DNA from: JAAYAY01 sp964429355 | GTDB lineage: Bacteria; Planctomycetota; Planctomycetia; Pirellulales; Thermoguttaceae | Direction: 5' to 3' | DNA length: 31,353 nucleotides | NCBI GenBank assembly: GCA_964429355.1 | Contig: CAYSCH010000068.1 | Location: 1-31,353, forward strand | Shown: piece after piece, positions 17,230 to 27,000 of the stretch | How positions within the stretch are numbered: position 1 is the first letter of the stretch | Layout: each line of letters opens with the position of its first letter | The notes under the pieces: generated by a model | The model's database searches: none | Seen by the model: the letters and a program-made list of their open reading frames with translations, nothing else | Told to the model about the DNA's origin: nothing | Translations under genes and position numbers: made by a program

Positions 17230-18705
17230 ATGACAAATCAGGCCCAGCCGTCAGGCCGTCATCGGACTGAAATCGTGTGTATCGCCGTTGCCTGGATGGC
17301 AATTTGTTGTTTCTGCCCAACGACCTGTGGGGGACAAGTACCCGCAGATGGGGATCAGCAGGCCATCGAGCAAGCCAACAATCTCTCCCGCGCTTTTCGT
17401 GCTGCCGCGAAATCGGTCATTCCGACGGTGGTCACTGTTCGGACCACTACCCAGACGCACGTTTCTGGCGACAACCCTCTTGGTGGAACTCCCCTGGAGG
17501 ACCTTTTTGACAATCCAGAACGGCGGCACCCTATGGTTCCTCTGCCCGGAATGGGATCGGGCGTCATCATCGGAGAAGGCTTGGTTCTCACGAACAATCA
17601 TGTGGTGGAAGGAGCCGATACAGTAATCATCGATCTTTCGGATGGCCGCCGATTGCCCGTTATAGACATCAAAACGGATCCTCGGTCCGACCTGGCGGTG
17701 CTCCATGTCAAATCCGACAAGCCGCTGCCGATTGCCAGACTGGGTGATTCCGACAATCTCGACATTGGTGACTGGGTGATTGCGGTCGGCAACCCTTTCG
17801 AATTGGAGCAGACCGTGAGTGCGGGGATTATCAGTGCCAAGGGACGATCGCTTGGGTCGGTCGAAAGGGCGCGATTCCTGCAAACCGACGCGGCCATCAA
17901 TCCCGGCAATTCGGGAGGCCCCTTGGTCAATCTCTCCGGCGAAGTGGTCGGCATCAATACGGCCATCTTTTCGCGGAGCGGCGGCTATCAGGGCATCGGG
18001 TTTGCGATCCCGATCAACCTCGCGAAGTGGGTCACACCCCAATTGGCCGAAAACGGCAGCGTTCGCCGAGCGTACCTGGGTGTCAATATCGGTTCGATTT
18101 CGCCGGAACGCAGCGAGGAGTTGGGCGTGGGGCCCAATCAGGGCGTGGTCATCGAGAACGTTATCGACGATTCTCCGGCAGCCAAAGCCGGACTGCAGCA
18201 GAACGACGTGATTCTTTCCTTCGACGGGAAGGCGACACTTGATGTCGCCGGCCTTCAGGAAATCGTCGAACGATCCGGAGAGGGTTCAAAACACGATCTG
18301 AACGTCCTGCGTGACGGGAAGTCGTTGAAGATGGAAGTGGTCGTCGAAAACATGCCGGAAGACCTGGGAAGAATGGCTCGCGTTTGGAAGGGGACCCCCA
18401 ACTTCCACCGAGATGAAAAACTTGGCCTTACGGTCATGGATTTGATGGATTTGAGTGACTACATGGCGAGCCAACTCGGCTTTCGGGGGAAAAAGGGTGC
18501 CCTGATCATGAACGTCGACCGGAGTCGGCCTGCGGGGCGGGCTGGTTTGAGCGATGGCATGCTCATTCAGCAGATCAACGGCAAGGAGATCTCGGGAGTG
18601 GCCGACTTCGTCGAAGCCATGCAAAGTGCATCGCCGAGTGACGGAATTTCGCTCGAAGTTCTCACGGAGACGGGCTCCCGTAGTATCCAAGTGAAACCCA
18701 ATTGA
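17230..18705 (+). CDS. HtrA/DegP-family serine protease with two PDZ domains
   Basis: A 491-residue periplasmic-type protease for damaged or misfolded proteins. The N-terminus has a hydrophobic stretch at about residues 15-35 that fits a signal peptide or anchor. The trypsin-like domain has the triad His124 ('LTNNHVV'), Asp154 ('SDLAVL') and Ser228 ('GNSGGP'). Two PDZ domains follow, the first at about 285-375 ('AYLGVNIGSISPE', 'SPAAKAGLQQNDVI') and the second at about 395-488 ('RPAGRAGLSDGMLIQQINGK'). These usually control activity and oligomer assembly. ATG 17230 has AAGGAG 11 bases upstream, a slightly long spacing. The gene is monocistronic or leads into the CbiA-like gene 190 bases on. 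Planctomycetes often have several HtrA paralogues, so no specific deg symbol is given. Confidence 0.95.
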   Translation: MTNQAQPSGRHRTEIVCIAVAWMAICCFCPTTCGGQVPADGDQQAIEQANNLSRAFRAAAKSVIPTVVTVRTTTQTHVSGDNPLGGTPLEDLFDNPERRHPMVPLPGMGSGVIIGEGLVLTNNHVVEGADTVIIDLSDGRRLPVIDIKTDPRSDLAVLHVKSDKPLPIARLGDSDNLDIGDWVIAVGNPFELEQTVSAGIISAKGRSLGSVERARFLQTDAAINPGNSGGPLVNLSGEVVGINTAIFSRSGGYQGIGFAIPINLAKWVTPQLAENGSVRRAYLGVNIGSISPERSEELGVGPNQGVVIENVIDDSPAAKAGLQQNDVILSFDGKATLDVAGLQEIVERSGEGSKHDLNVLRDGKSLKMEVVVENMPEDLGRMARVWKGTPNFHRDEKLGLTVMDLMDLSDYMASQLGFRGKKGALIMNVDRSRPAGRAGLSDGMLIQQINGKEISGVADFVEAMQSASPSDGISLEVLTETGSRSIQVKPN

Positions 18706-18895
18706 ATCGGTTCGCGGTTTTTTCTTCCCGCCTCGACTGCTACAGCGTGTTTTTTTCACCTCCCGTCCCGATTGACTTCTGGGTAACGGCAGAAACAATT
18801 CTTTCGAAGTGATGCTTCTGCCGATTTGACGGCGGCTCGCCACCACGGCGGGGCGAAAGTCGCCGTCTAGCGTCTTCATTTCCAAGCGGATCGGG

Positions 18896-20242
18896 ATGAC
18901 CAGCCTGCCACGTTTTGCGATCGGAACAATTCAAGCGGGGGCCGATCCGCAAGCCGCTGTTATGGCGTTGTTTGACACGCTCCGCCAGGGTGGTGTCCAG
19001 ACTCAGTGCTTTGCGTCCCGTGCGAGCCTTCCGGGAGAATGGACGGCCAAGGCTGTGACCGGGCTTCCCGGGCGGCATCTGGACAGTTGGCTGATGTCCC
19101 GGGAGATGTGCTGCGATCACCTGCTCCGCGCCGCCTGCAGCGCCGATCTGGCCGTAGTCGTGGGGTCTTTTGGCTCGCACCTGCGAGGTAAACGTGACGG
19201 CGGGTGTCTGGATACGCTCTGCCGTTGGCTCGGCCTGCCGCGTTTGGCGGTAGTCAATGACACGTTGATCGACGAACTCGGCTTGCCGGAGCGGCCGCAA
19301 GTCGATGCGGTGCTCCTCGACCACACCTCCCACCAAAGGTCGCTGGCAGGAATGGTCACCGACATCGAGACCCTTTGGGGGCTTCCTGTTGTGGGTGTCC
19401 TTGGACATGCGGGGGAGAGTCGCCGCCGACTGGCCAGACTTGCTCCGGGGGACGACGTGCCGCTGTCGCTGTGCGAGAAACTGAGCGCCGACTTCTGGGA
19501 GTATTGGCGGCCCGAGCGGTTTGCCCGGTTTGTCGACTCAGCCGCGTCGCTGGAAGTCGGGACGACTCACGTGATTCACGATTTGCCGGCTGGCAAGCCG
19601 ACGGTGGCGGTGGCCTACGACGAGGCGTTTTTCGGCTACTTTCCGAGTACACTCGATCAACTCGAACTGCTCGGAGCCCAAGTGGTTGATTTCTCACCTC
19701 TTCGCGACGAAAGTCTGCCCCCAGGAACGGAGATCGTCTACCTCGGGTGCGGCCGCCCCGAGACTTTTGCCAGGGAACTCTCCGAGAACCATTGCATGAA
19801 GTCTGCGCTGCGAAGTCACGTGGCATGCGGAGGCCGGATCTATGGCGAGGCCGGCGGAGCCGCCTATCTGAGCCAGACCCTCGAGGCACCCTCGGGAGAG
19901 ACGTACGGCATGTGCGGCATTCTGCCTTCTGTCGCCCGGTTCCAGTCGGCTGACGCAACCCCGGAGCCGACGGAGATCACCGTTGTTCAGGAGAATTGGT
20001 TGGCTGCCGAAGGAACGACGCTTCGCGGCTACCGTTCCGGACGGTGGCGATTCGAGACCCTGGGATGCCGGCTGGATACCGATCACAAAATGTGTTGCCA
20101 ACCGGATCTCCTGGGCTGTAACCGCGTGGTCGGATCTCTGATTCACTTTCAGTTCTCAGCGATGCCGGACGTATTCCAGCGCTTTTTCCAGCCATCGTGC
20201 CCATCCGCGGCGATTCTCGATCCATGGCAGATCGCGTCGTGA
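18896..20242 (+). CDS. CbiA/CobB-like protein lacking the P-loop lysine and the glutaminase cysteine (probable pseudoenzyme)
   Basis: A 448-residue protein that follows cobyrinic acid a,c-diamide synthase (CbiA/CobB) along its length. It has the 'RHLDSWLM' segment after the ATP domain, a 'GLPVVGVLG' strand, the 'DEAFFGYFPSTLDQLELLGA' start of the glutaminase domain, 'FSPLRDESLP', 'ARELSENHCM' and a final 'LIHFQF' with the triad-like His417. Both catalytic signatures are changed. The N-terminal 'GTIQAGADP' at residues 10-18 stands where CbiA has the P-loop GTxSGxGKT, so the lysine is absent. 'YGEAGGAAYL' has Ala319 where the family has the nucleophilic cysteine of ECGG. True amidation of a corrinoid is therefore unlikely. 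It may bind a tetrapyrrole or regulate another enzyme. No cobalamin pathway genes are adjacent, and mgtE follows. The start ATG 18896 gives the family N-terminus. Confidence 0.82.
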   Translation: MTSLPRFAIGTIQAGADPQAAVMALFDTLRQGGVQTQCFASRASLPGEWTAKAVTGLPGRHLDSWLMSREMCCDHLLRAACSADLAVVVGSFGSHLRGKRDGGCLDTLCRWLGLPRLAVVNDTLIDELGLPERPQVDAVLLDHTSHQRSLAGMVTDIETLWGLPVVGVLGHAGESRRRLARLAPGDDVPLSLCEKLSADFWEYWRPERFARFVDSAASLEVGTTHVIHDLPAGKPTVAVAYDEAFFGYFPSTLDQLELLGAQVVDFSPLRDESLPPGTEIVYLGCGRPETFARELSENHCMKSALRSHVACGGRIYGEAGGAAYLSQTLEAPSGETYGMCGILPSVARFQSADATPEPTEITVVQENWLAAEGTTLRGYRSGRWRFETLGCRLDTDHKMCCQPDLLGCNRVVGSLIHFQFSAMPDVFQRFFQPSCPSAAILDPWQIAS

Positions 20243-20469
20243 TCTCGAGGGCCTCCGAAGACCTTACGCGTCTCCCATTCAGAATGCTACACTTGGGAGA
20301 GTAGGCAAAGCACGTCGGCTTGGCGAAGCACTTGCAGAGCATGCGCGGCTCTGCGATACACCAGGCACCTGCGGCCGGCCAAGCTCTCCGGCTGTTTTCC
20401 CCGGACTGACGTACTGGCCGGCTTTTTCACTGGCCTGCACGGATTCTCGTTCACAAGGACGCCGTTCCC

Positions 20470-21822
20470 ATGGCAAACCCGCTCTATCTGCCGGAACTCC
20501 GCGAAATGTTGGCAGACAACGACGTGGAAGGGCTGCGCGAGTTCTGCGGTGCCCTGCATCCGGCGAGAACGGTCGAATTCATGGACGGCCTGACGGCTGA
20601 AGAGTCATGGGCGGTGATCCGGCATGCCGACGAGTATCTCCGCCGCGAAATATTCTGCTTCTTCGAAGAAGAACTGCAGGTCAAGATCCTCGAGTCTTTG
20701 GATCCAGAAGACGCCGCCCAACTAATCGGCGAAATGCCGCCGGACGATCGCGTTGACCTGCTCCAGGAAATCGCTCCCGAAGTGGTCGAGCAAGTCATGC
20801 CGCTCGTGCCGGCGGAAGAGCGCCGCGACATCCAGCGTCTCCAGGCCTATGCGGAAGACACCGCCGGGGCGGTGATGACGTCGGAGTTCGCCCGGGTGAG
20901 CGCATCAACGCCGGTGCGGGAAGCACTCGATCAGATTGCCCATCAGGCCGAGCAACTCGAGACGATCTACTATATCTTCATTCTCGACGAAGAAGGCCAC
21001 TTGCACGGGCTAGTGTCAGCGCGGGAGCTGCTCTCGGCTGCCCGGTTTCCCGATCGTCCGGTCGGCGAAATCATGGAACGCGATCTGGTCACCGTCAATG
21101 CCACGGACGACCAGGAGGAGGTTGCGGCGAAGGTGGCCAAGTATGACTTGCTGGCCATTCCGGTCGTCGACGACGAACGTCGCATGCTCGGCATCATCAC
21201 CCACGACGACGTGCTCGACGTAATCGCGGAAGAGGCCGTCGAAGACGCGCATCGCGCGGCGGCGGTCGAGCCGTTGGATGAAACCTACATGAGCACGCCC
21301 TTGATCGAACTGACCAAGAAGCGCGCCATTTGGCTGACGGCCTTGTTCTTCGGGGCCATGTTGACGGCCATCGCCATCAACCATTACCAGACCGACCTGG
21401 AATCGATCCCCTGGCTGGTCACCTTTCTGACGGTCGTCATATCCTCGGGGGGCAATTCCGGGAACCAATCGGCGGCTCTGGTCATCACGGCCTTGTCCGC
21501 TGGAGAAATCACCGTTGTGGATTGGTGGCGGATTGTCCGACGCGAGTTTGCCATGGGAATTCTCCTCGGAGGGCTCCTGGGCACCTGCGGCTACTTCTGT
21601 GCCATACTACGATCAGACGTGAGCGCGTACGCCGCATTGATTCTGCCGATCACCCTGATTCTCGTGATCCTCTCCGGCACGGTGCTCGGCTCGATGTTGC
21701 CACTGTTGTTTCGCCGGTTGGGTCTCGACCCCGCTTTGATGAGCAACCCGGTCGTTGCGGGGGTGCTGGACGTGCTGGGATTCCTGATCTACATGAACGT
21801 CGCCCTGATGCTGCTAGCCTGA
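20470..21822 (+). CDS. mgtE: MgtE-family magnesium transporter
   Basis: A 450-residue Mg2+ channel of the inner membrane. The soluble N-domain of helical hairpins ('LDPEDAAQLIGEMPPDDRVD') covers about residues 15-125. Two CBS domains at about 130-265 ('MTSEFARVSASTPVREAL', 'IPVVDDERRMLGIITHDDVL') sense Mg2+ and gate the pore. About five membrane helices at about 285-450 include 'SSGGNSGNQSAALV' near the pore. The order and length are those of the family. ATG 20470 fits the conserved start; there is no strong Shine-Dalgarno sequence. No Mg2+ riboswitch was recognised in the 227 bases upstream. The gene ends 94 bases before the convergent hslU. Confidence 0.95.
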   Translation: MANPLYLPELREMLADNDVEGLREFCGALHPARTVEFMDGLTAEESWAVIRHADEYLRREIFCFFEEELQVKILESLDPEDAAQLIGEMPPDDRVDLLQEIAPEVVEQVMPLVPAEERRDIQRLQAYAEDTAGAVMTSEFARVSASTPVREALDQIAHQAEQLETIYYIFILDEEGHLHGLVSARELLSAARFPDRPVGEIMERDLVTVNATDDQEEVAAKVAKYDLLAIPVVDDERRMLGIITHDDVLDVIAEEAVEDAHRAAAVEPLDETYMSTPLIELTKKRAIWLTALFFGAMLTAIAINHYQTDLESIPWLVTFLTVVISSGGNSGNQSAALVITALSAGEITVVDWWRIVRREFAMGILLGGLLGTCGYFCAILRSDVSAYAALILPITLILVILSGTVLGSMLPLLFRRLGLDPALMSNPVVAGVLDVLGFLIYMNVALMLLA

Positions 21823-21875
21823 GTCGGCCGGAAGCTTGAAAGACACTGCTCGCCGCGCAGATGTCCTCTCACCAA

Positions 21876-21903
21876 CGAACGACAGGTGGACGGCAATCGT
21901 TCG
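21876..21903. terminator. Short inverted repeat between convergent mgtE and hslU
   Basis: CGAACGA (21876-21882) and TCGTTCG (21897-21903) are exact complements around a 14-base loop in the 94-base gap between two convergent genes. There is no T-tract, so it is at best a weak bidirectional terminator. Confidence 0.3.
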
Positions 21904-21916
21904 GGATTCCTCAGAG

Positions 21917-23238
<1,322 letters not shown>

Positions 23239-23251
<13 letters not shown>

Positions 23252-23781
23252 GCCAGTTCCTCCACCGTGATGTTTGTGTTCGTGTAGACGTCGATCCCTG
23301 CCGCAATCTCCAAAGCTGCCTGGACGATTTGGGCGGCACCCAGTTCGCTGTGGCCCACCAAGGCTCGAGCCGCCGCGACCGCGTAGTTTCCTCCCGAACC
23401 GATGCCGACAATTCCGTCGGTGGGCTGAATCACGTCGCCGCTGCCGGACAGGAGCAGCGTGTGCCGCGCATCGGCGGCAATGAGCATGGCTTCAAGCCGG
23501 CGGAGAGCTCGGTCGGTACGCCATTCCTTGGCCAGTTCGGTGGCGGCCCTGGGAAGATTCGCCGGATGATCCTTCAGCTTGGCCTCGAATCGCTCCATCA
23601 GGGCAAACGAATCTGCCGCCGACCCGGCGAAACCCACCATCACCTTGCCGTCCGCCAATCGGCGAATCTTGGCTGCATCGGCTTTCATGATCGTGTTGCC
23701 GAGGCTCACCTGCCCATCGCCCCCAAGGGCAACCGTTCCCGCCCTTCTTACGGCCAGAATCGTTGTTGCGCGGAATGTCAT
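23239..23781 (-). CDS. hslV: HslV, proteolytic subunit of the HslUV (ClpQY) protease
   Basis: A 180-residue proteasome-beta-like threonine protease forming double hexamers. The mature N-terminus should be Thr6 in 'MTFRATTILAVRR', released from a five-residue propeptide, and Thr6 is the nucleophile. The conserved 'GGDGQVSLGNTIMK', 'VGFAGSAADSFAL' and 'GIGSGGNYAVAAARAL' segments are all present. It precedes hslU in the usual order and overlaps it by 13 bases. ATG 23781 has a G-rich ribosome site GGGGGTG upstream. Confidence 0.97.
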
Positions 23782-24275
23782 CGCAGCACCCCCACAAAAT
23801 GGGTAGTTGTTCAGCCGCGGAAACTGCCGGAAAGATCGGCCCTTGGCTGAAGGGATTCTAAATGGAGCGAGTGAACGGGCCAGAACCGATCAATATCGCG
23901 AAAAATAGCGCGGCGTGCCAGCGGGGCCGTGCGACACCCCACCAGGGTAAAAATTGGTCCAGCCGCTACCCGTTTCGAGACGTAGATCAAGACTGTCCAA
24001 TGGTTTGCGATTAGATCCCCGAATCCCGTTTTTCATGGTTTTTTGGGTCAGTAAGGTTGCATCGTCACATTACGCAAGCTAGGGTAAGTATAGAAATATC
24101 CAACCCTTGAGCATCCAGCGACGTGGAGACGTCGCTGTGTTCTGCTCGCAAATGATGAGCCGCCACCTAACGCTTTCCCACCTCAAACCCAGGTGATTTG
24201 CGGCACGAAGCCTGCACCAGCCGGTGGCTGGTCTCCATTGACAGTTTCTGTTTCACCATTTAGGAGGATGTGTCC
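23782..24275. other. Intergenic region between hslV and the Cys-rich protein gene
   Basis: About 490 bases without a recognised gene, carrying the divergent promoters. It contains a perfect hairpin, AGCGACGT (24117-24124), loop GGAG, ACGTCGCT (24129-24136), about 140 bases before the Cys-rich gene and without a T-tract. This is possibly a leader structure or operator. Confidence 0.45.
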
Positions 24276-24782
24276 ATGCGACGACTGATCGTGACGTTGG
24301 CCGTGCTGATGGCGACGGCGCTGGTTGTCGGCCAGACGGCAGAGGCCTGTGGCCTGTTCGAGCGTTGCTGTGCACCGCGGTGCTGCCGGGTTCGCTTGTT
24401 CCGCTGCCAGCCGGTCTGCTGTGAGCCGGTCTGCTGCGTGCCGGTCTGCTGTGAGCCGGTCTGCTGTGAGCCCTGCCAACCGGCATGCTGCGCCCCGGCG
24501 GCCTGTGATGAAGCTGCGCCCGCGGCAGAAACGGCCCCCGCACCGGCTGAGGCTCCGGCTCCCGCCGAGGCTCCGGCTCCCGCACCGGCTGAGGCTCCCG
24601 CTCCAGCACCAGCTCCGGCTGAGGCTCCAGCACCAGCACCAGCTCCGGCTGAGACTCCGGCCGAGCAGCCAGCTCCGGCCCCCGAGGCTCCTGCAGCTCC
24701 GGCTCCCGAGGCTCCTGCAGCTCCGGCCCCCGAGGCTCCTGCAGCTCCGGCCCCCGAGGCTCCTGCAACTCCGGCTCAATGA
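24276..24782 (+). CDS. Secreted Cys-rich / Ala-Pro-rich repeat protein
   Basis: A 168-residue protein with three parts. Residues 1-24 are a signal peptide (basic start, hydrophobic core, Ala-x-Ala before the first Cys). Residues 25-80 are extremely rich in cysteine with short repeats 'VCCEPVCC' and 'CCAP'. The rest is a Pro/Ala/Glu tail built of 'EAPAPAP' and 'APEAPAAP' units. ATG 24276 has a perfect AGGAGG eight bases upstream; GTG 24270 is less likely. A strong terminator follows. The gene looks well expressed. The cysteine pairs suggest disulphide cross-linking or metal binding outside the cell, and the Pro/Ala tail suggests an extended spacer. I do not recognise a named family. A structural envelope role is inferred only. 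Confidence 0.82.
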   Translation: MRRLIVTLAVLMATALVVGQTAEACGLFERCCAPRCCRVRLFRCQPVCCEPVCCVPVCCEPVCCEPCQPACCAPAACDEAAPAAETAPAPAEAPAPAEAPAPAPAEAPAPAPAPAEAPAPAPAPAETPAEQPAPAPEAPAAPAPEAPAAPAPEAPAAPAPEAPATPAQ

Positions 24783-24857
24783 GCTCCGAAGTGTGAATAG
24801 AAGGAATAGCAGTACTGATCTACGAGATCAGCTGTCTGTTTTTTGTGTACGACAAGA

Positions 24858-24890
24858 AAGGCCCCTTCGCAATCGTGAAGGGGCTTTTTT
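24858..24890 (+). terminator. Rho-independent terminator after the Cys-rich protein gene
   Basis: GCCCCTTC (24861-24868) pairs with GAAGGGGC (24877-24884) around an eight-base loop and is followed by TTTTTT. Confidence 0.9.
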
Positions 24891-24976
24891 CATTCATCGG
24901 ATCGAACGAAAACCTCTGGCGCTGTAGGATGCTTGGATTCGTTCGTCAGTAAATCAAATCAACGGGGAGCCCCTCG

Positions 24977-25903
24977 ATGAACAGCCAATCACCGTCGACC
25001 ACATCCCGGAGAGACTTCCTTTGTCAAACCGTGGTAGTCGCGCTGGCGACAGGGCGTCTGCTCCCATCGACCGTATCGGGTCAAGACGGTTCTTCTCGGA
25101 GGATTGTCGTCGGTGCACACCCATGGGTGTACGCCGCTACCCAACCTCAATACGACATCACACCCATCCTCGATTCGATCTTCGGCGACATGAAATATGC
25201 CGGCATGGACGGCATCGAATTGATGCACACGGCATTGCTTCCTGACGACGCGGTCGAACGGATCGGGAATCTCGTCGAGAAACATGCCCTGCCGGTTCTA
25301 GGCACGTCGTTTGGGGGCTCCATGTGGGACCGCAACCAGCATGCGTCGATCCTCGAAGAGGCCGACAAGGTTATCACACGCCTGGCAAAACTCGGGGGCA
25401 CGACCTTCGGTACCTCCGTCGGGTCGGCCGGCCACAAGAAGACCGAGGATGAGTTGGACGCCCAGGCGGACCTGCTCAAGCAGGTCATGGCTGTGGCGGA
25501 ACGCAACGGGGTGGTCGTCAACCTGCACAATCACAAGTACGAGGTCGAAGACGACCAGCACGATCTCCGCGGTACTCTGGCGCGGATCCCGGGAGTCAAG
25601 ATCGGGCCGGATCTCGACTGGCTCGTTCAGGCGGGCGTCGATCCGGTCAAGTTTCTCCTCGATTTTGGTGACCGAATCGTGTTCCTCCATCTCCGCGATC
25701 AGAAGGAGGACAAGACGTGGGTCGAGGCGATGGGGGAGGGCGACATGGACTACAGTGCCGTTCGCGACGCCCTGACCCAGATCGATTTCCAGGGCCATGC
25801 CGTCATCGAACTGGCCCACCCGCGAGATCTCAAGCTCACGCGCCCATTGCGCGAGAGCCTGAAGATCAGCCGCGAGTTTGTGCGGACGACTCTGGGATAC
25901 TGA
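24977..25903 (+). CDS. Tat-exported sugar phosphate isomerase/epimerase-like TIM-barrel protein
   Basis: A 308-residue protein. The N-terminus has the twin-arginine motif 'SRRDFL' followed by a hydrophobic stretch, so it should be folded in the cytoplasm and exported. The body fits the xylose-isomerase-like TIM-barrel (AP endonuclease 2 superfamily): 'GMDGIELMH' near the start, 'VVNLHNHKYEVED' in the middle, 'KIGPDLDWL', 'IVFLHLRDQKED' and 'GHAVIELAHP' at the end. The Glu, His and Asp residues at strand ends are the usual metal ligands. This family isomerises or dehydrates sugars and inositols, and many exported copies occur in planctomycetes. The substrate is unknown. ATG 24977 has GGGGAG about eight bases upstream. 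It is convergent with the CbiX-like gene, 60 bases apart. Confidence 0.88.
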   Translation: MNSQSPSTTSRRDFLCQTVVVALATGRLLPSTVSGQDGSSRRIVVGAHPWVYAATQPQYDITPILDSIFGDMKYAGMDGIELMHTALLPDDAVERIGNLVEKHALPVLGTSFGGSMWDRNQHASILEEADKVITRLAKLGGTTFGTSVGSAGHKKTEDELDAQADLLKQVMAVAERNGVVVNLHNHKYEVEDDQHDLRGTLARIPGVKIGPDLDWLVQAGVDPVKFLLDFGDRIVFLHLRDQKEDKTWVEAMGEGDMDYSAVRDALTQIDFQGHAVIELAHPRDLKLTRPLRESLKISREFVRTTLGY

Positions 25904-25963
25904 GGACCTTGTCGCGGCGATCGTGTCAGGACCAGTCCGTGCGAGTCGGCCGGCAAGACAGAT

Positions 25964-26890
25964 CTACTTTTCGAACGTGTCGGCCGTCCTGCGGGCGCTG
26001 TCGAGTACCCAATCCACGACATGCGGGGAGGCGACAATCGCTTCGTTGGAGAAAAGGACTTCCTTTCCGGAAATATCCATCGTTTCCTGGCCATAAGTGT
26101 GAGAATCGGCCTTGACGGCGCGATCCCGAATGAGCTGCGCGTGGGCTGCCAGATAGAGCCCTACGACCAGTACGCGGTCCTTTGCTTCGGCCGCGCGCCG
26201 AATGGCGGGGACGCCCTCGCTCTGAAACCCTTGCCCCACCCCGATGTAGGCCCAATCAGCATATTGAATACCGGTCTTGCCGCAGCAGTAGGCGGCGATC
26301 CTCCGCATGACCTGGTCGCAGAGTAACTCGTGAGTGGGGGCACCATGAGCCAGGAGCACGATCGCTTCGCCGGACGGCGATTTCGACAGTTTCTTGACTT
26401 CCGCGAGCGCGTACTCGGGCAGAAGCCGGTTGTCTCCGGACATCGTTTCCGTCAGGGTGATCGGAATGCGACTGCAAGTGATCCCGCTGTGCTCTTCTGC
26501 ATGAGCACCCTTTCTAGCCGATGAATAGAGTCCGAGCACGGCTGGCAGATCGAAGTGTGTGTGATCGGTGGGCATGACGAACAGTGGGACCGCGATGATG
26601 CGACTGCAGCCGCTTGCTTCGAGTTCGGCCACGGCCGCCGGAATGGCCGGTTTGCCGAATTCCATCATCGCCGTGCGAACAGCGCCGAACCGTCCTGTCT
26701 CCAAAGCCGACTGGGCGATTCGGGCGCCCAGGTCGAGCACCGGCTGATTCCAGGCTGTGCTCGGGGATCCATGAGCCAGCACGAGCAGTGCAGGTTTTCC
26801 CGTCGATTCTTCGGCGCCTTGGACGAGAAAGGTCGCAGACAGAATCGCGAGCGAGAATAGTGCAGTGCGTGGAGGGAAGGGTTCTGTCAT
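25964..26890 (-). CDS. Exported two-domain CbiX-like (class II chelatase family) protein
   Basis: A 308-residue protein with an N-terminal signal peptide (about residues 8-25, 'LFSLAILSATFLVQGA'). Two CbiX-type half-domains follow. The first has 'LLVLAHGS' with His40 and 'VPLFVMPTDHTHFD' with His110/His112. The second has 'IVLLAHGAP' with His182 and 'VVGLYLAAHAQ' with His250. In cytoplasmic CbiX/CfbA such histidines hold Co, Ni or Fe for insertion into sirohydrochlorin. Here the protein is predicted to act outside the cytoplasm, where sirohydrochlorin should be absent. Periplasmic class II chelatases (CbiK type) have been linked to haem or iron handling. ATG 26890 has AAGGA nine bases upstream. 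It is last in a run hemP, DUF1559, this gene. A haem or metal-tetrapyrrole role is inferred from this context. Confidence 0.85.
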   Translation of the reverse strand: MTEPFPPRTALFSLAILSATFLVQGAEESTGKPALLVLAHGSPSTAWNQPVLDLGARIAQSALETGRFGAVRTAMMEFGKPAIPAAVAELEASGCSRIIAVPLFVMPTDHTHFDLPAVLGLYSSARKGAHAEEHSGITCSRIPITLTETMSGDNRLLPEYALAEVKKLSKSPSGEAIVLLAHGAPTHELLCDQVMRRIAAYCCGKTGIQYADWAYIGVGQGFQSEGVPAIRRAAEAKDRVLVVGLYLAAHAQLIRDRAVKADSHTYGQETMDISGKEVLFSNEAIVASPHVVDWVLDSARRTADTFEK

Positions 26891-27000
26891 CGTACGTTGT
26901 CCTTGTCAGTTGAGGTGTCGTGATAGTTGATTTCTGTGGTTGCCAAACGTGACTTGACGCCGACTGCCCGTCATGCGAGTCGCGCTGCGGCTCGGCTGGT

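Noticed and set aside
24183..24779. Arg/Ser/Gly-repeat frame on the minus strand opposite the Cys-rich gene
   Set aside because: It mirrors the Ala/Pro codon repeat and has no start signals, while the plus-strand gene has a signal peptide, AGGAGG and a terminator.
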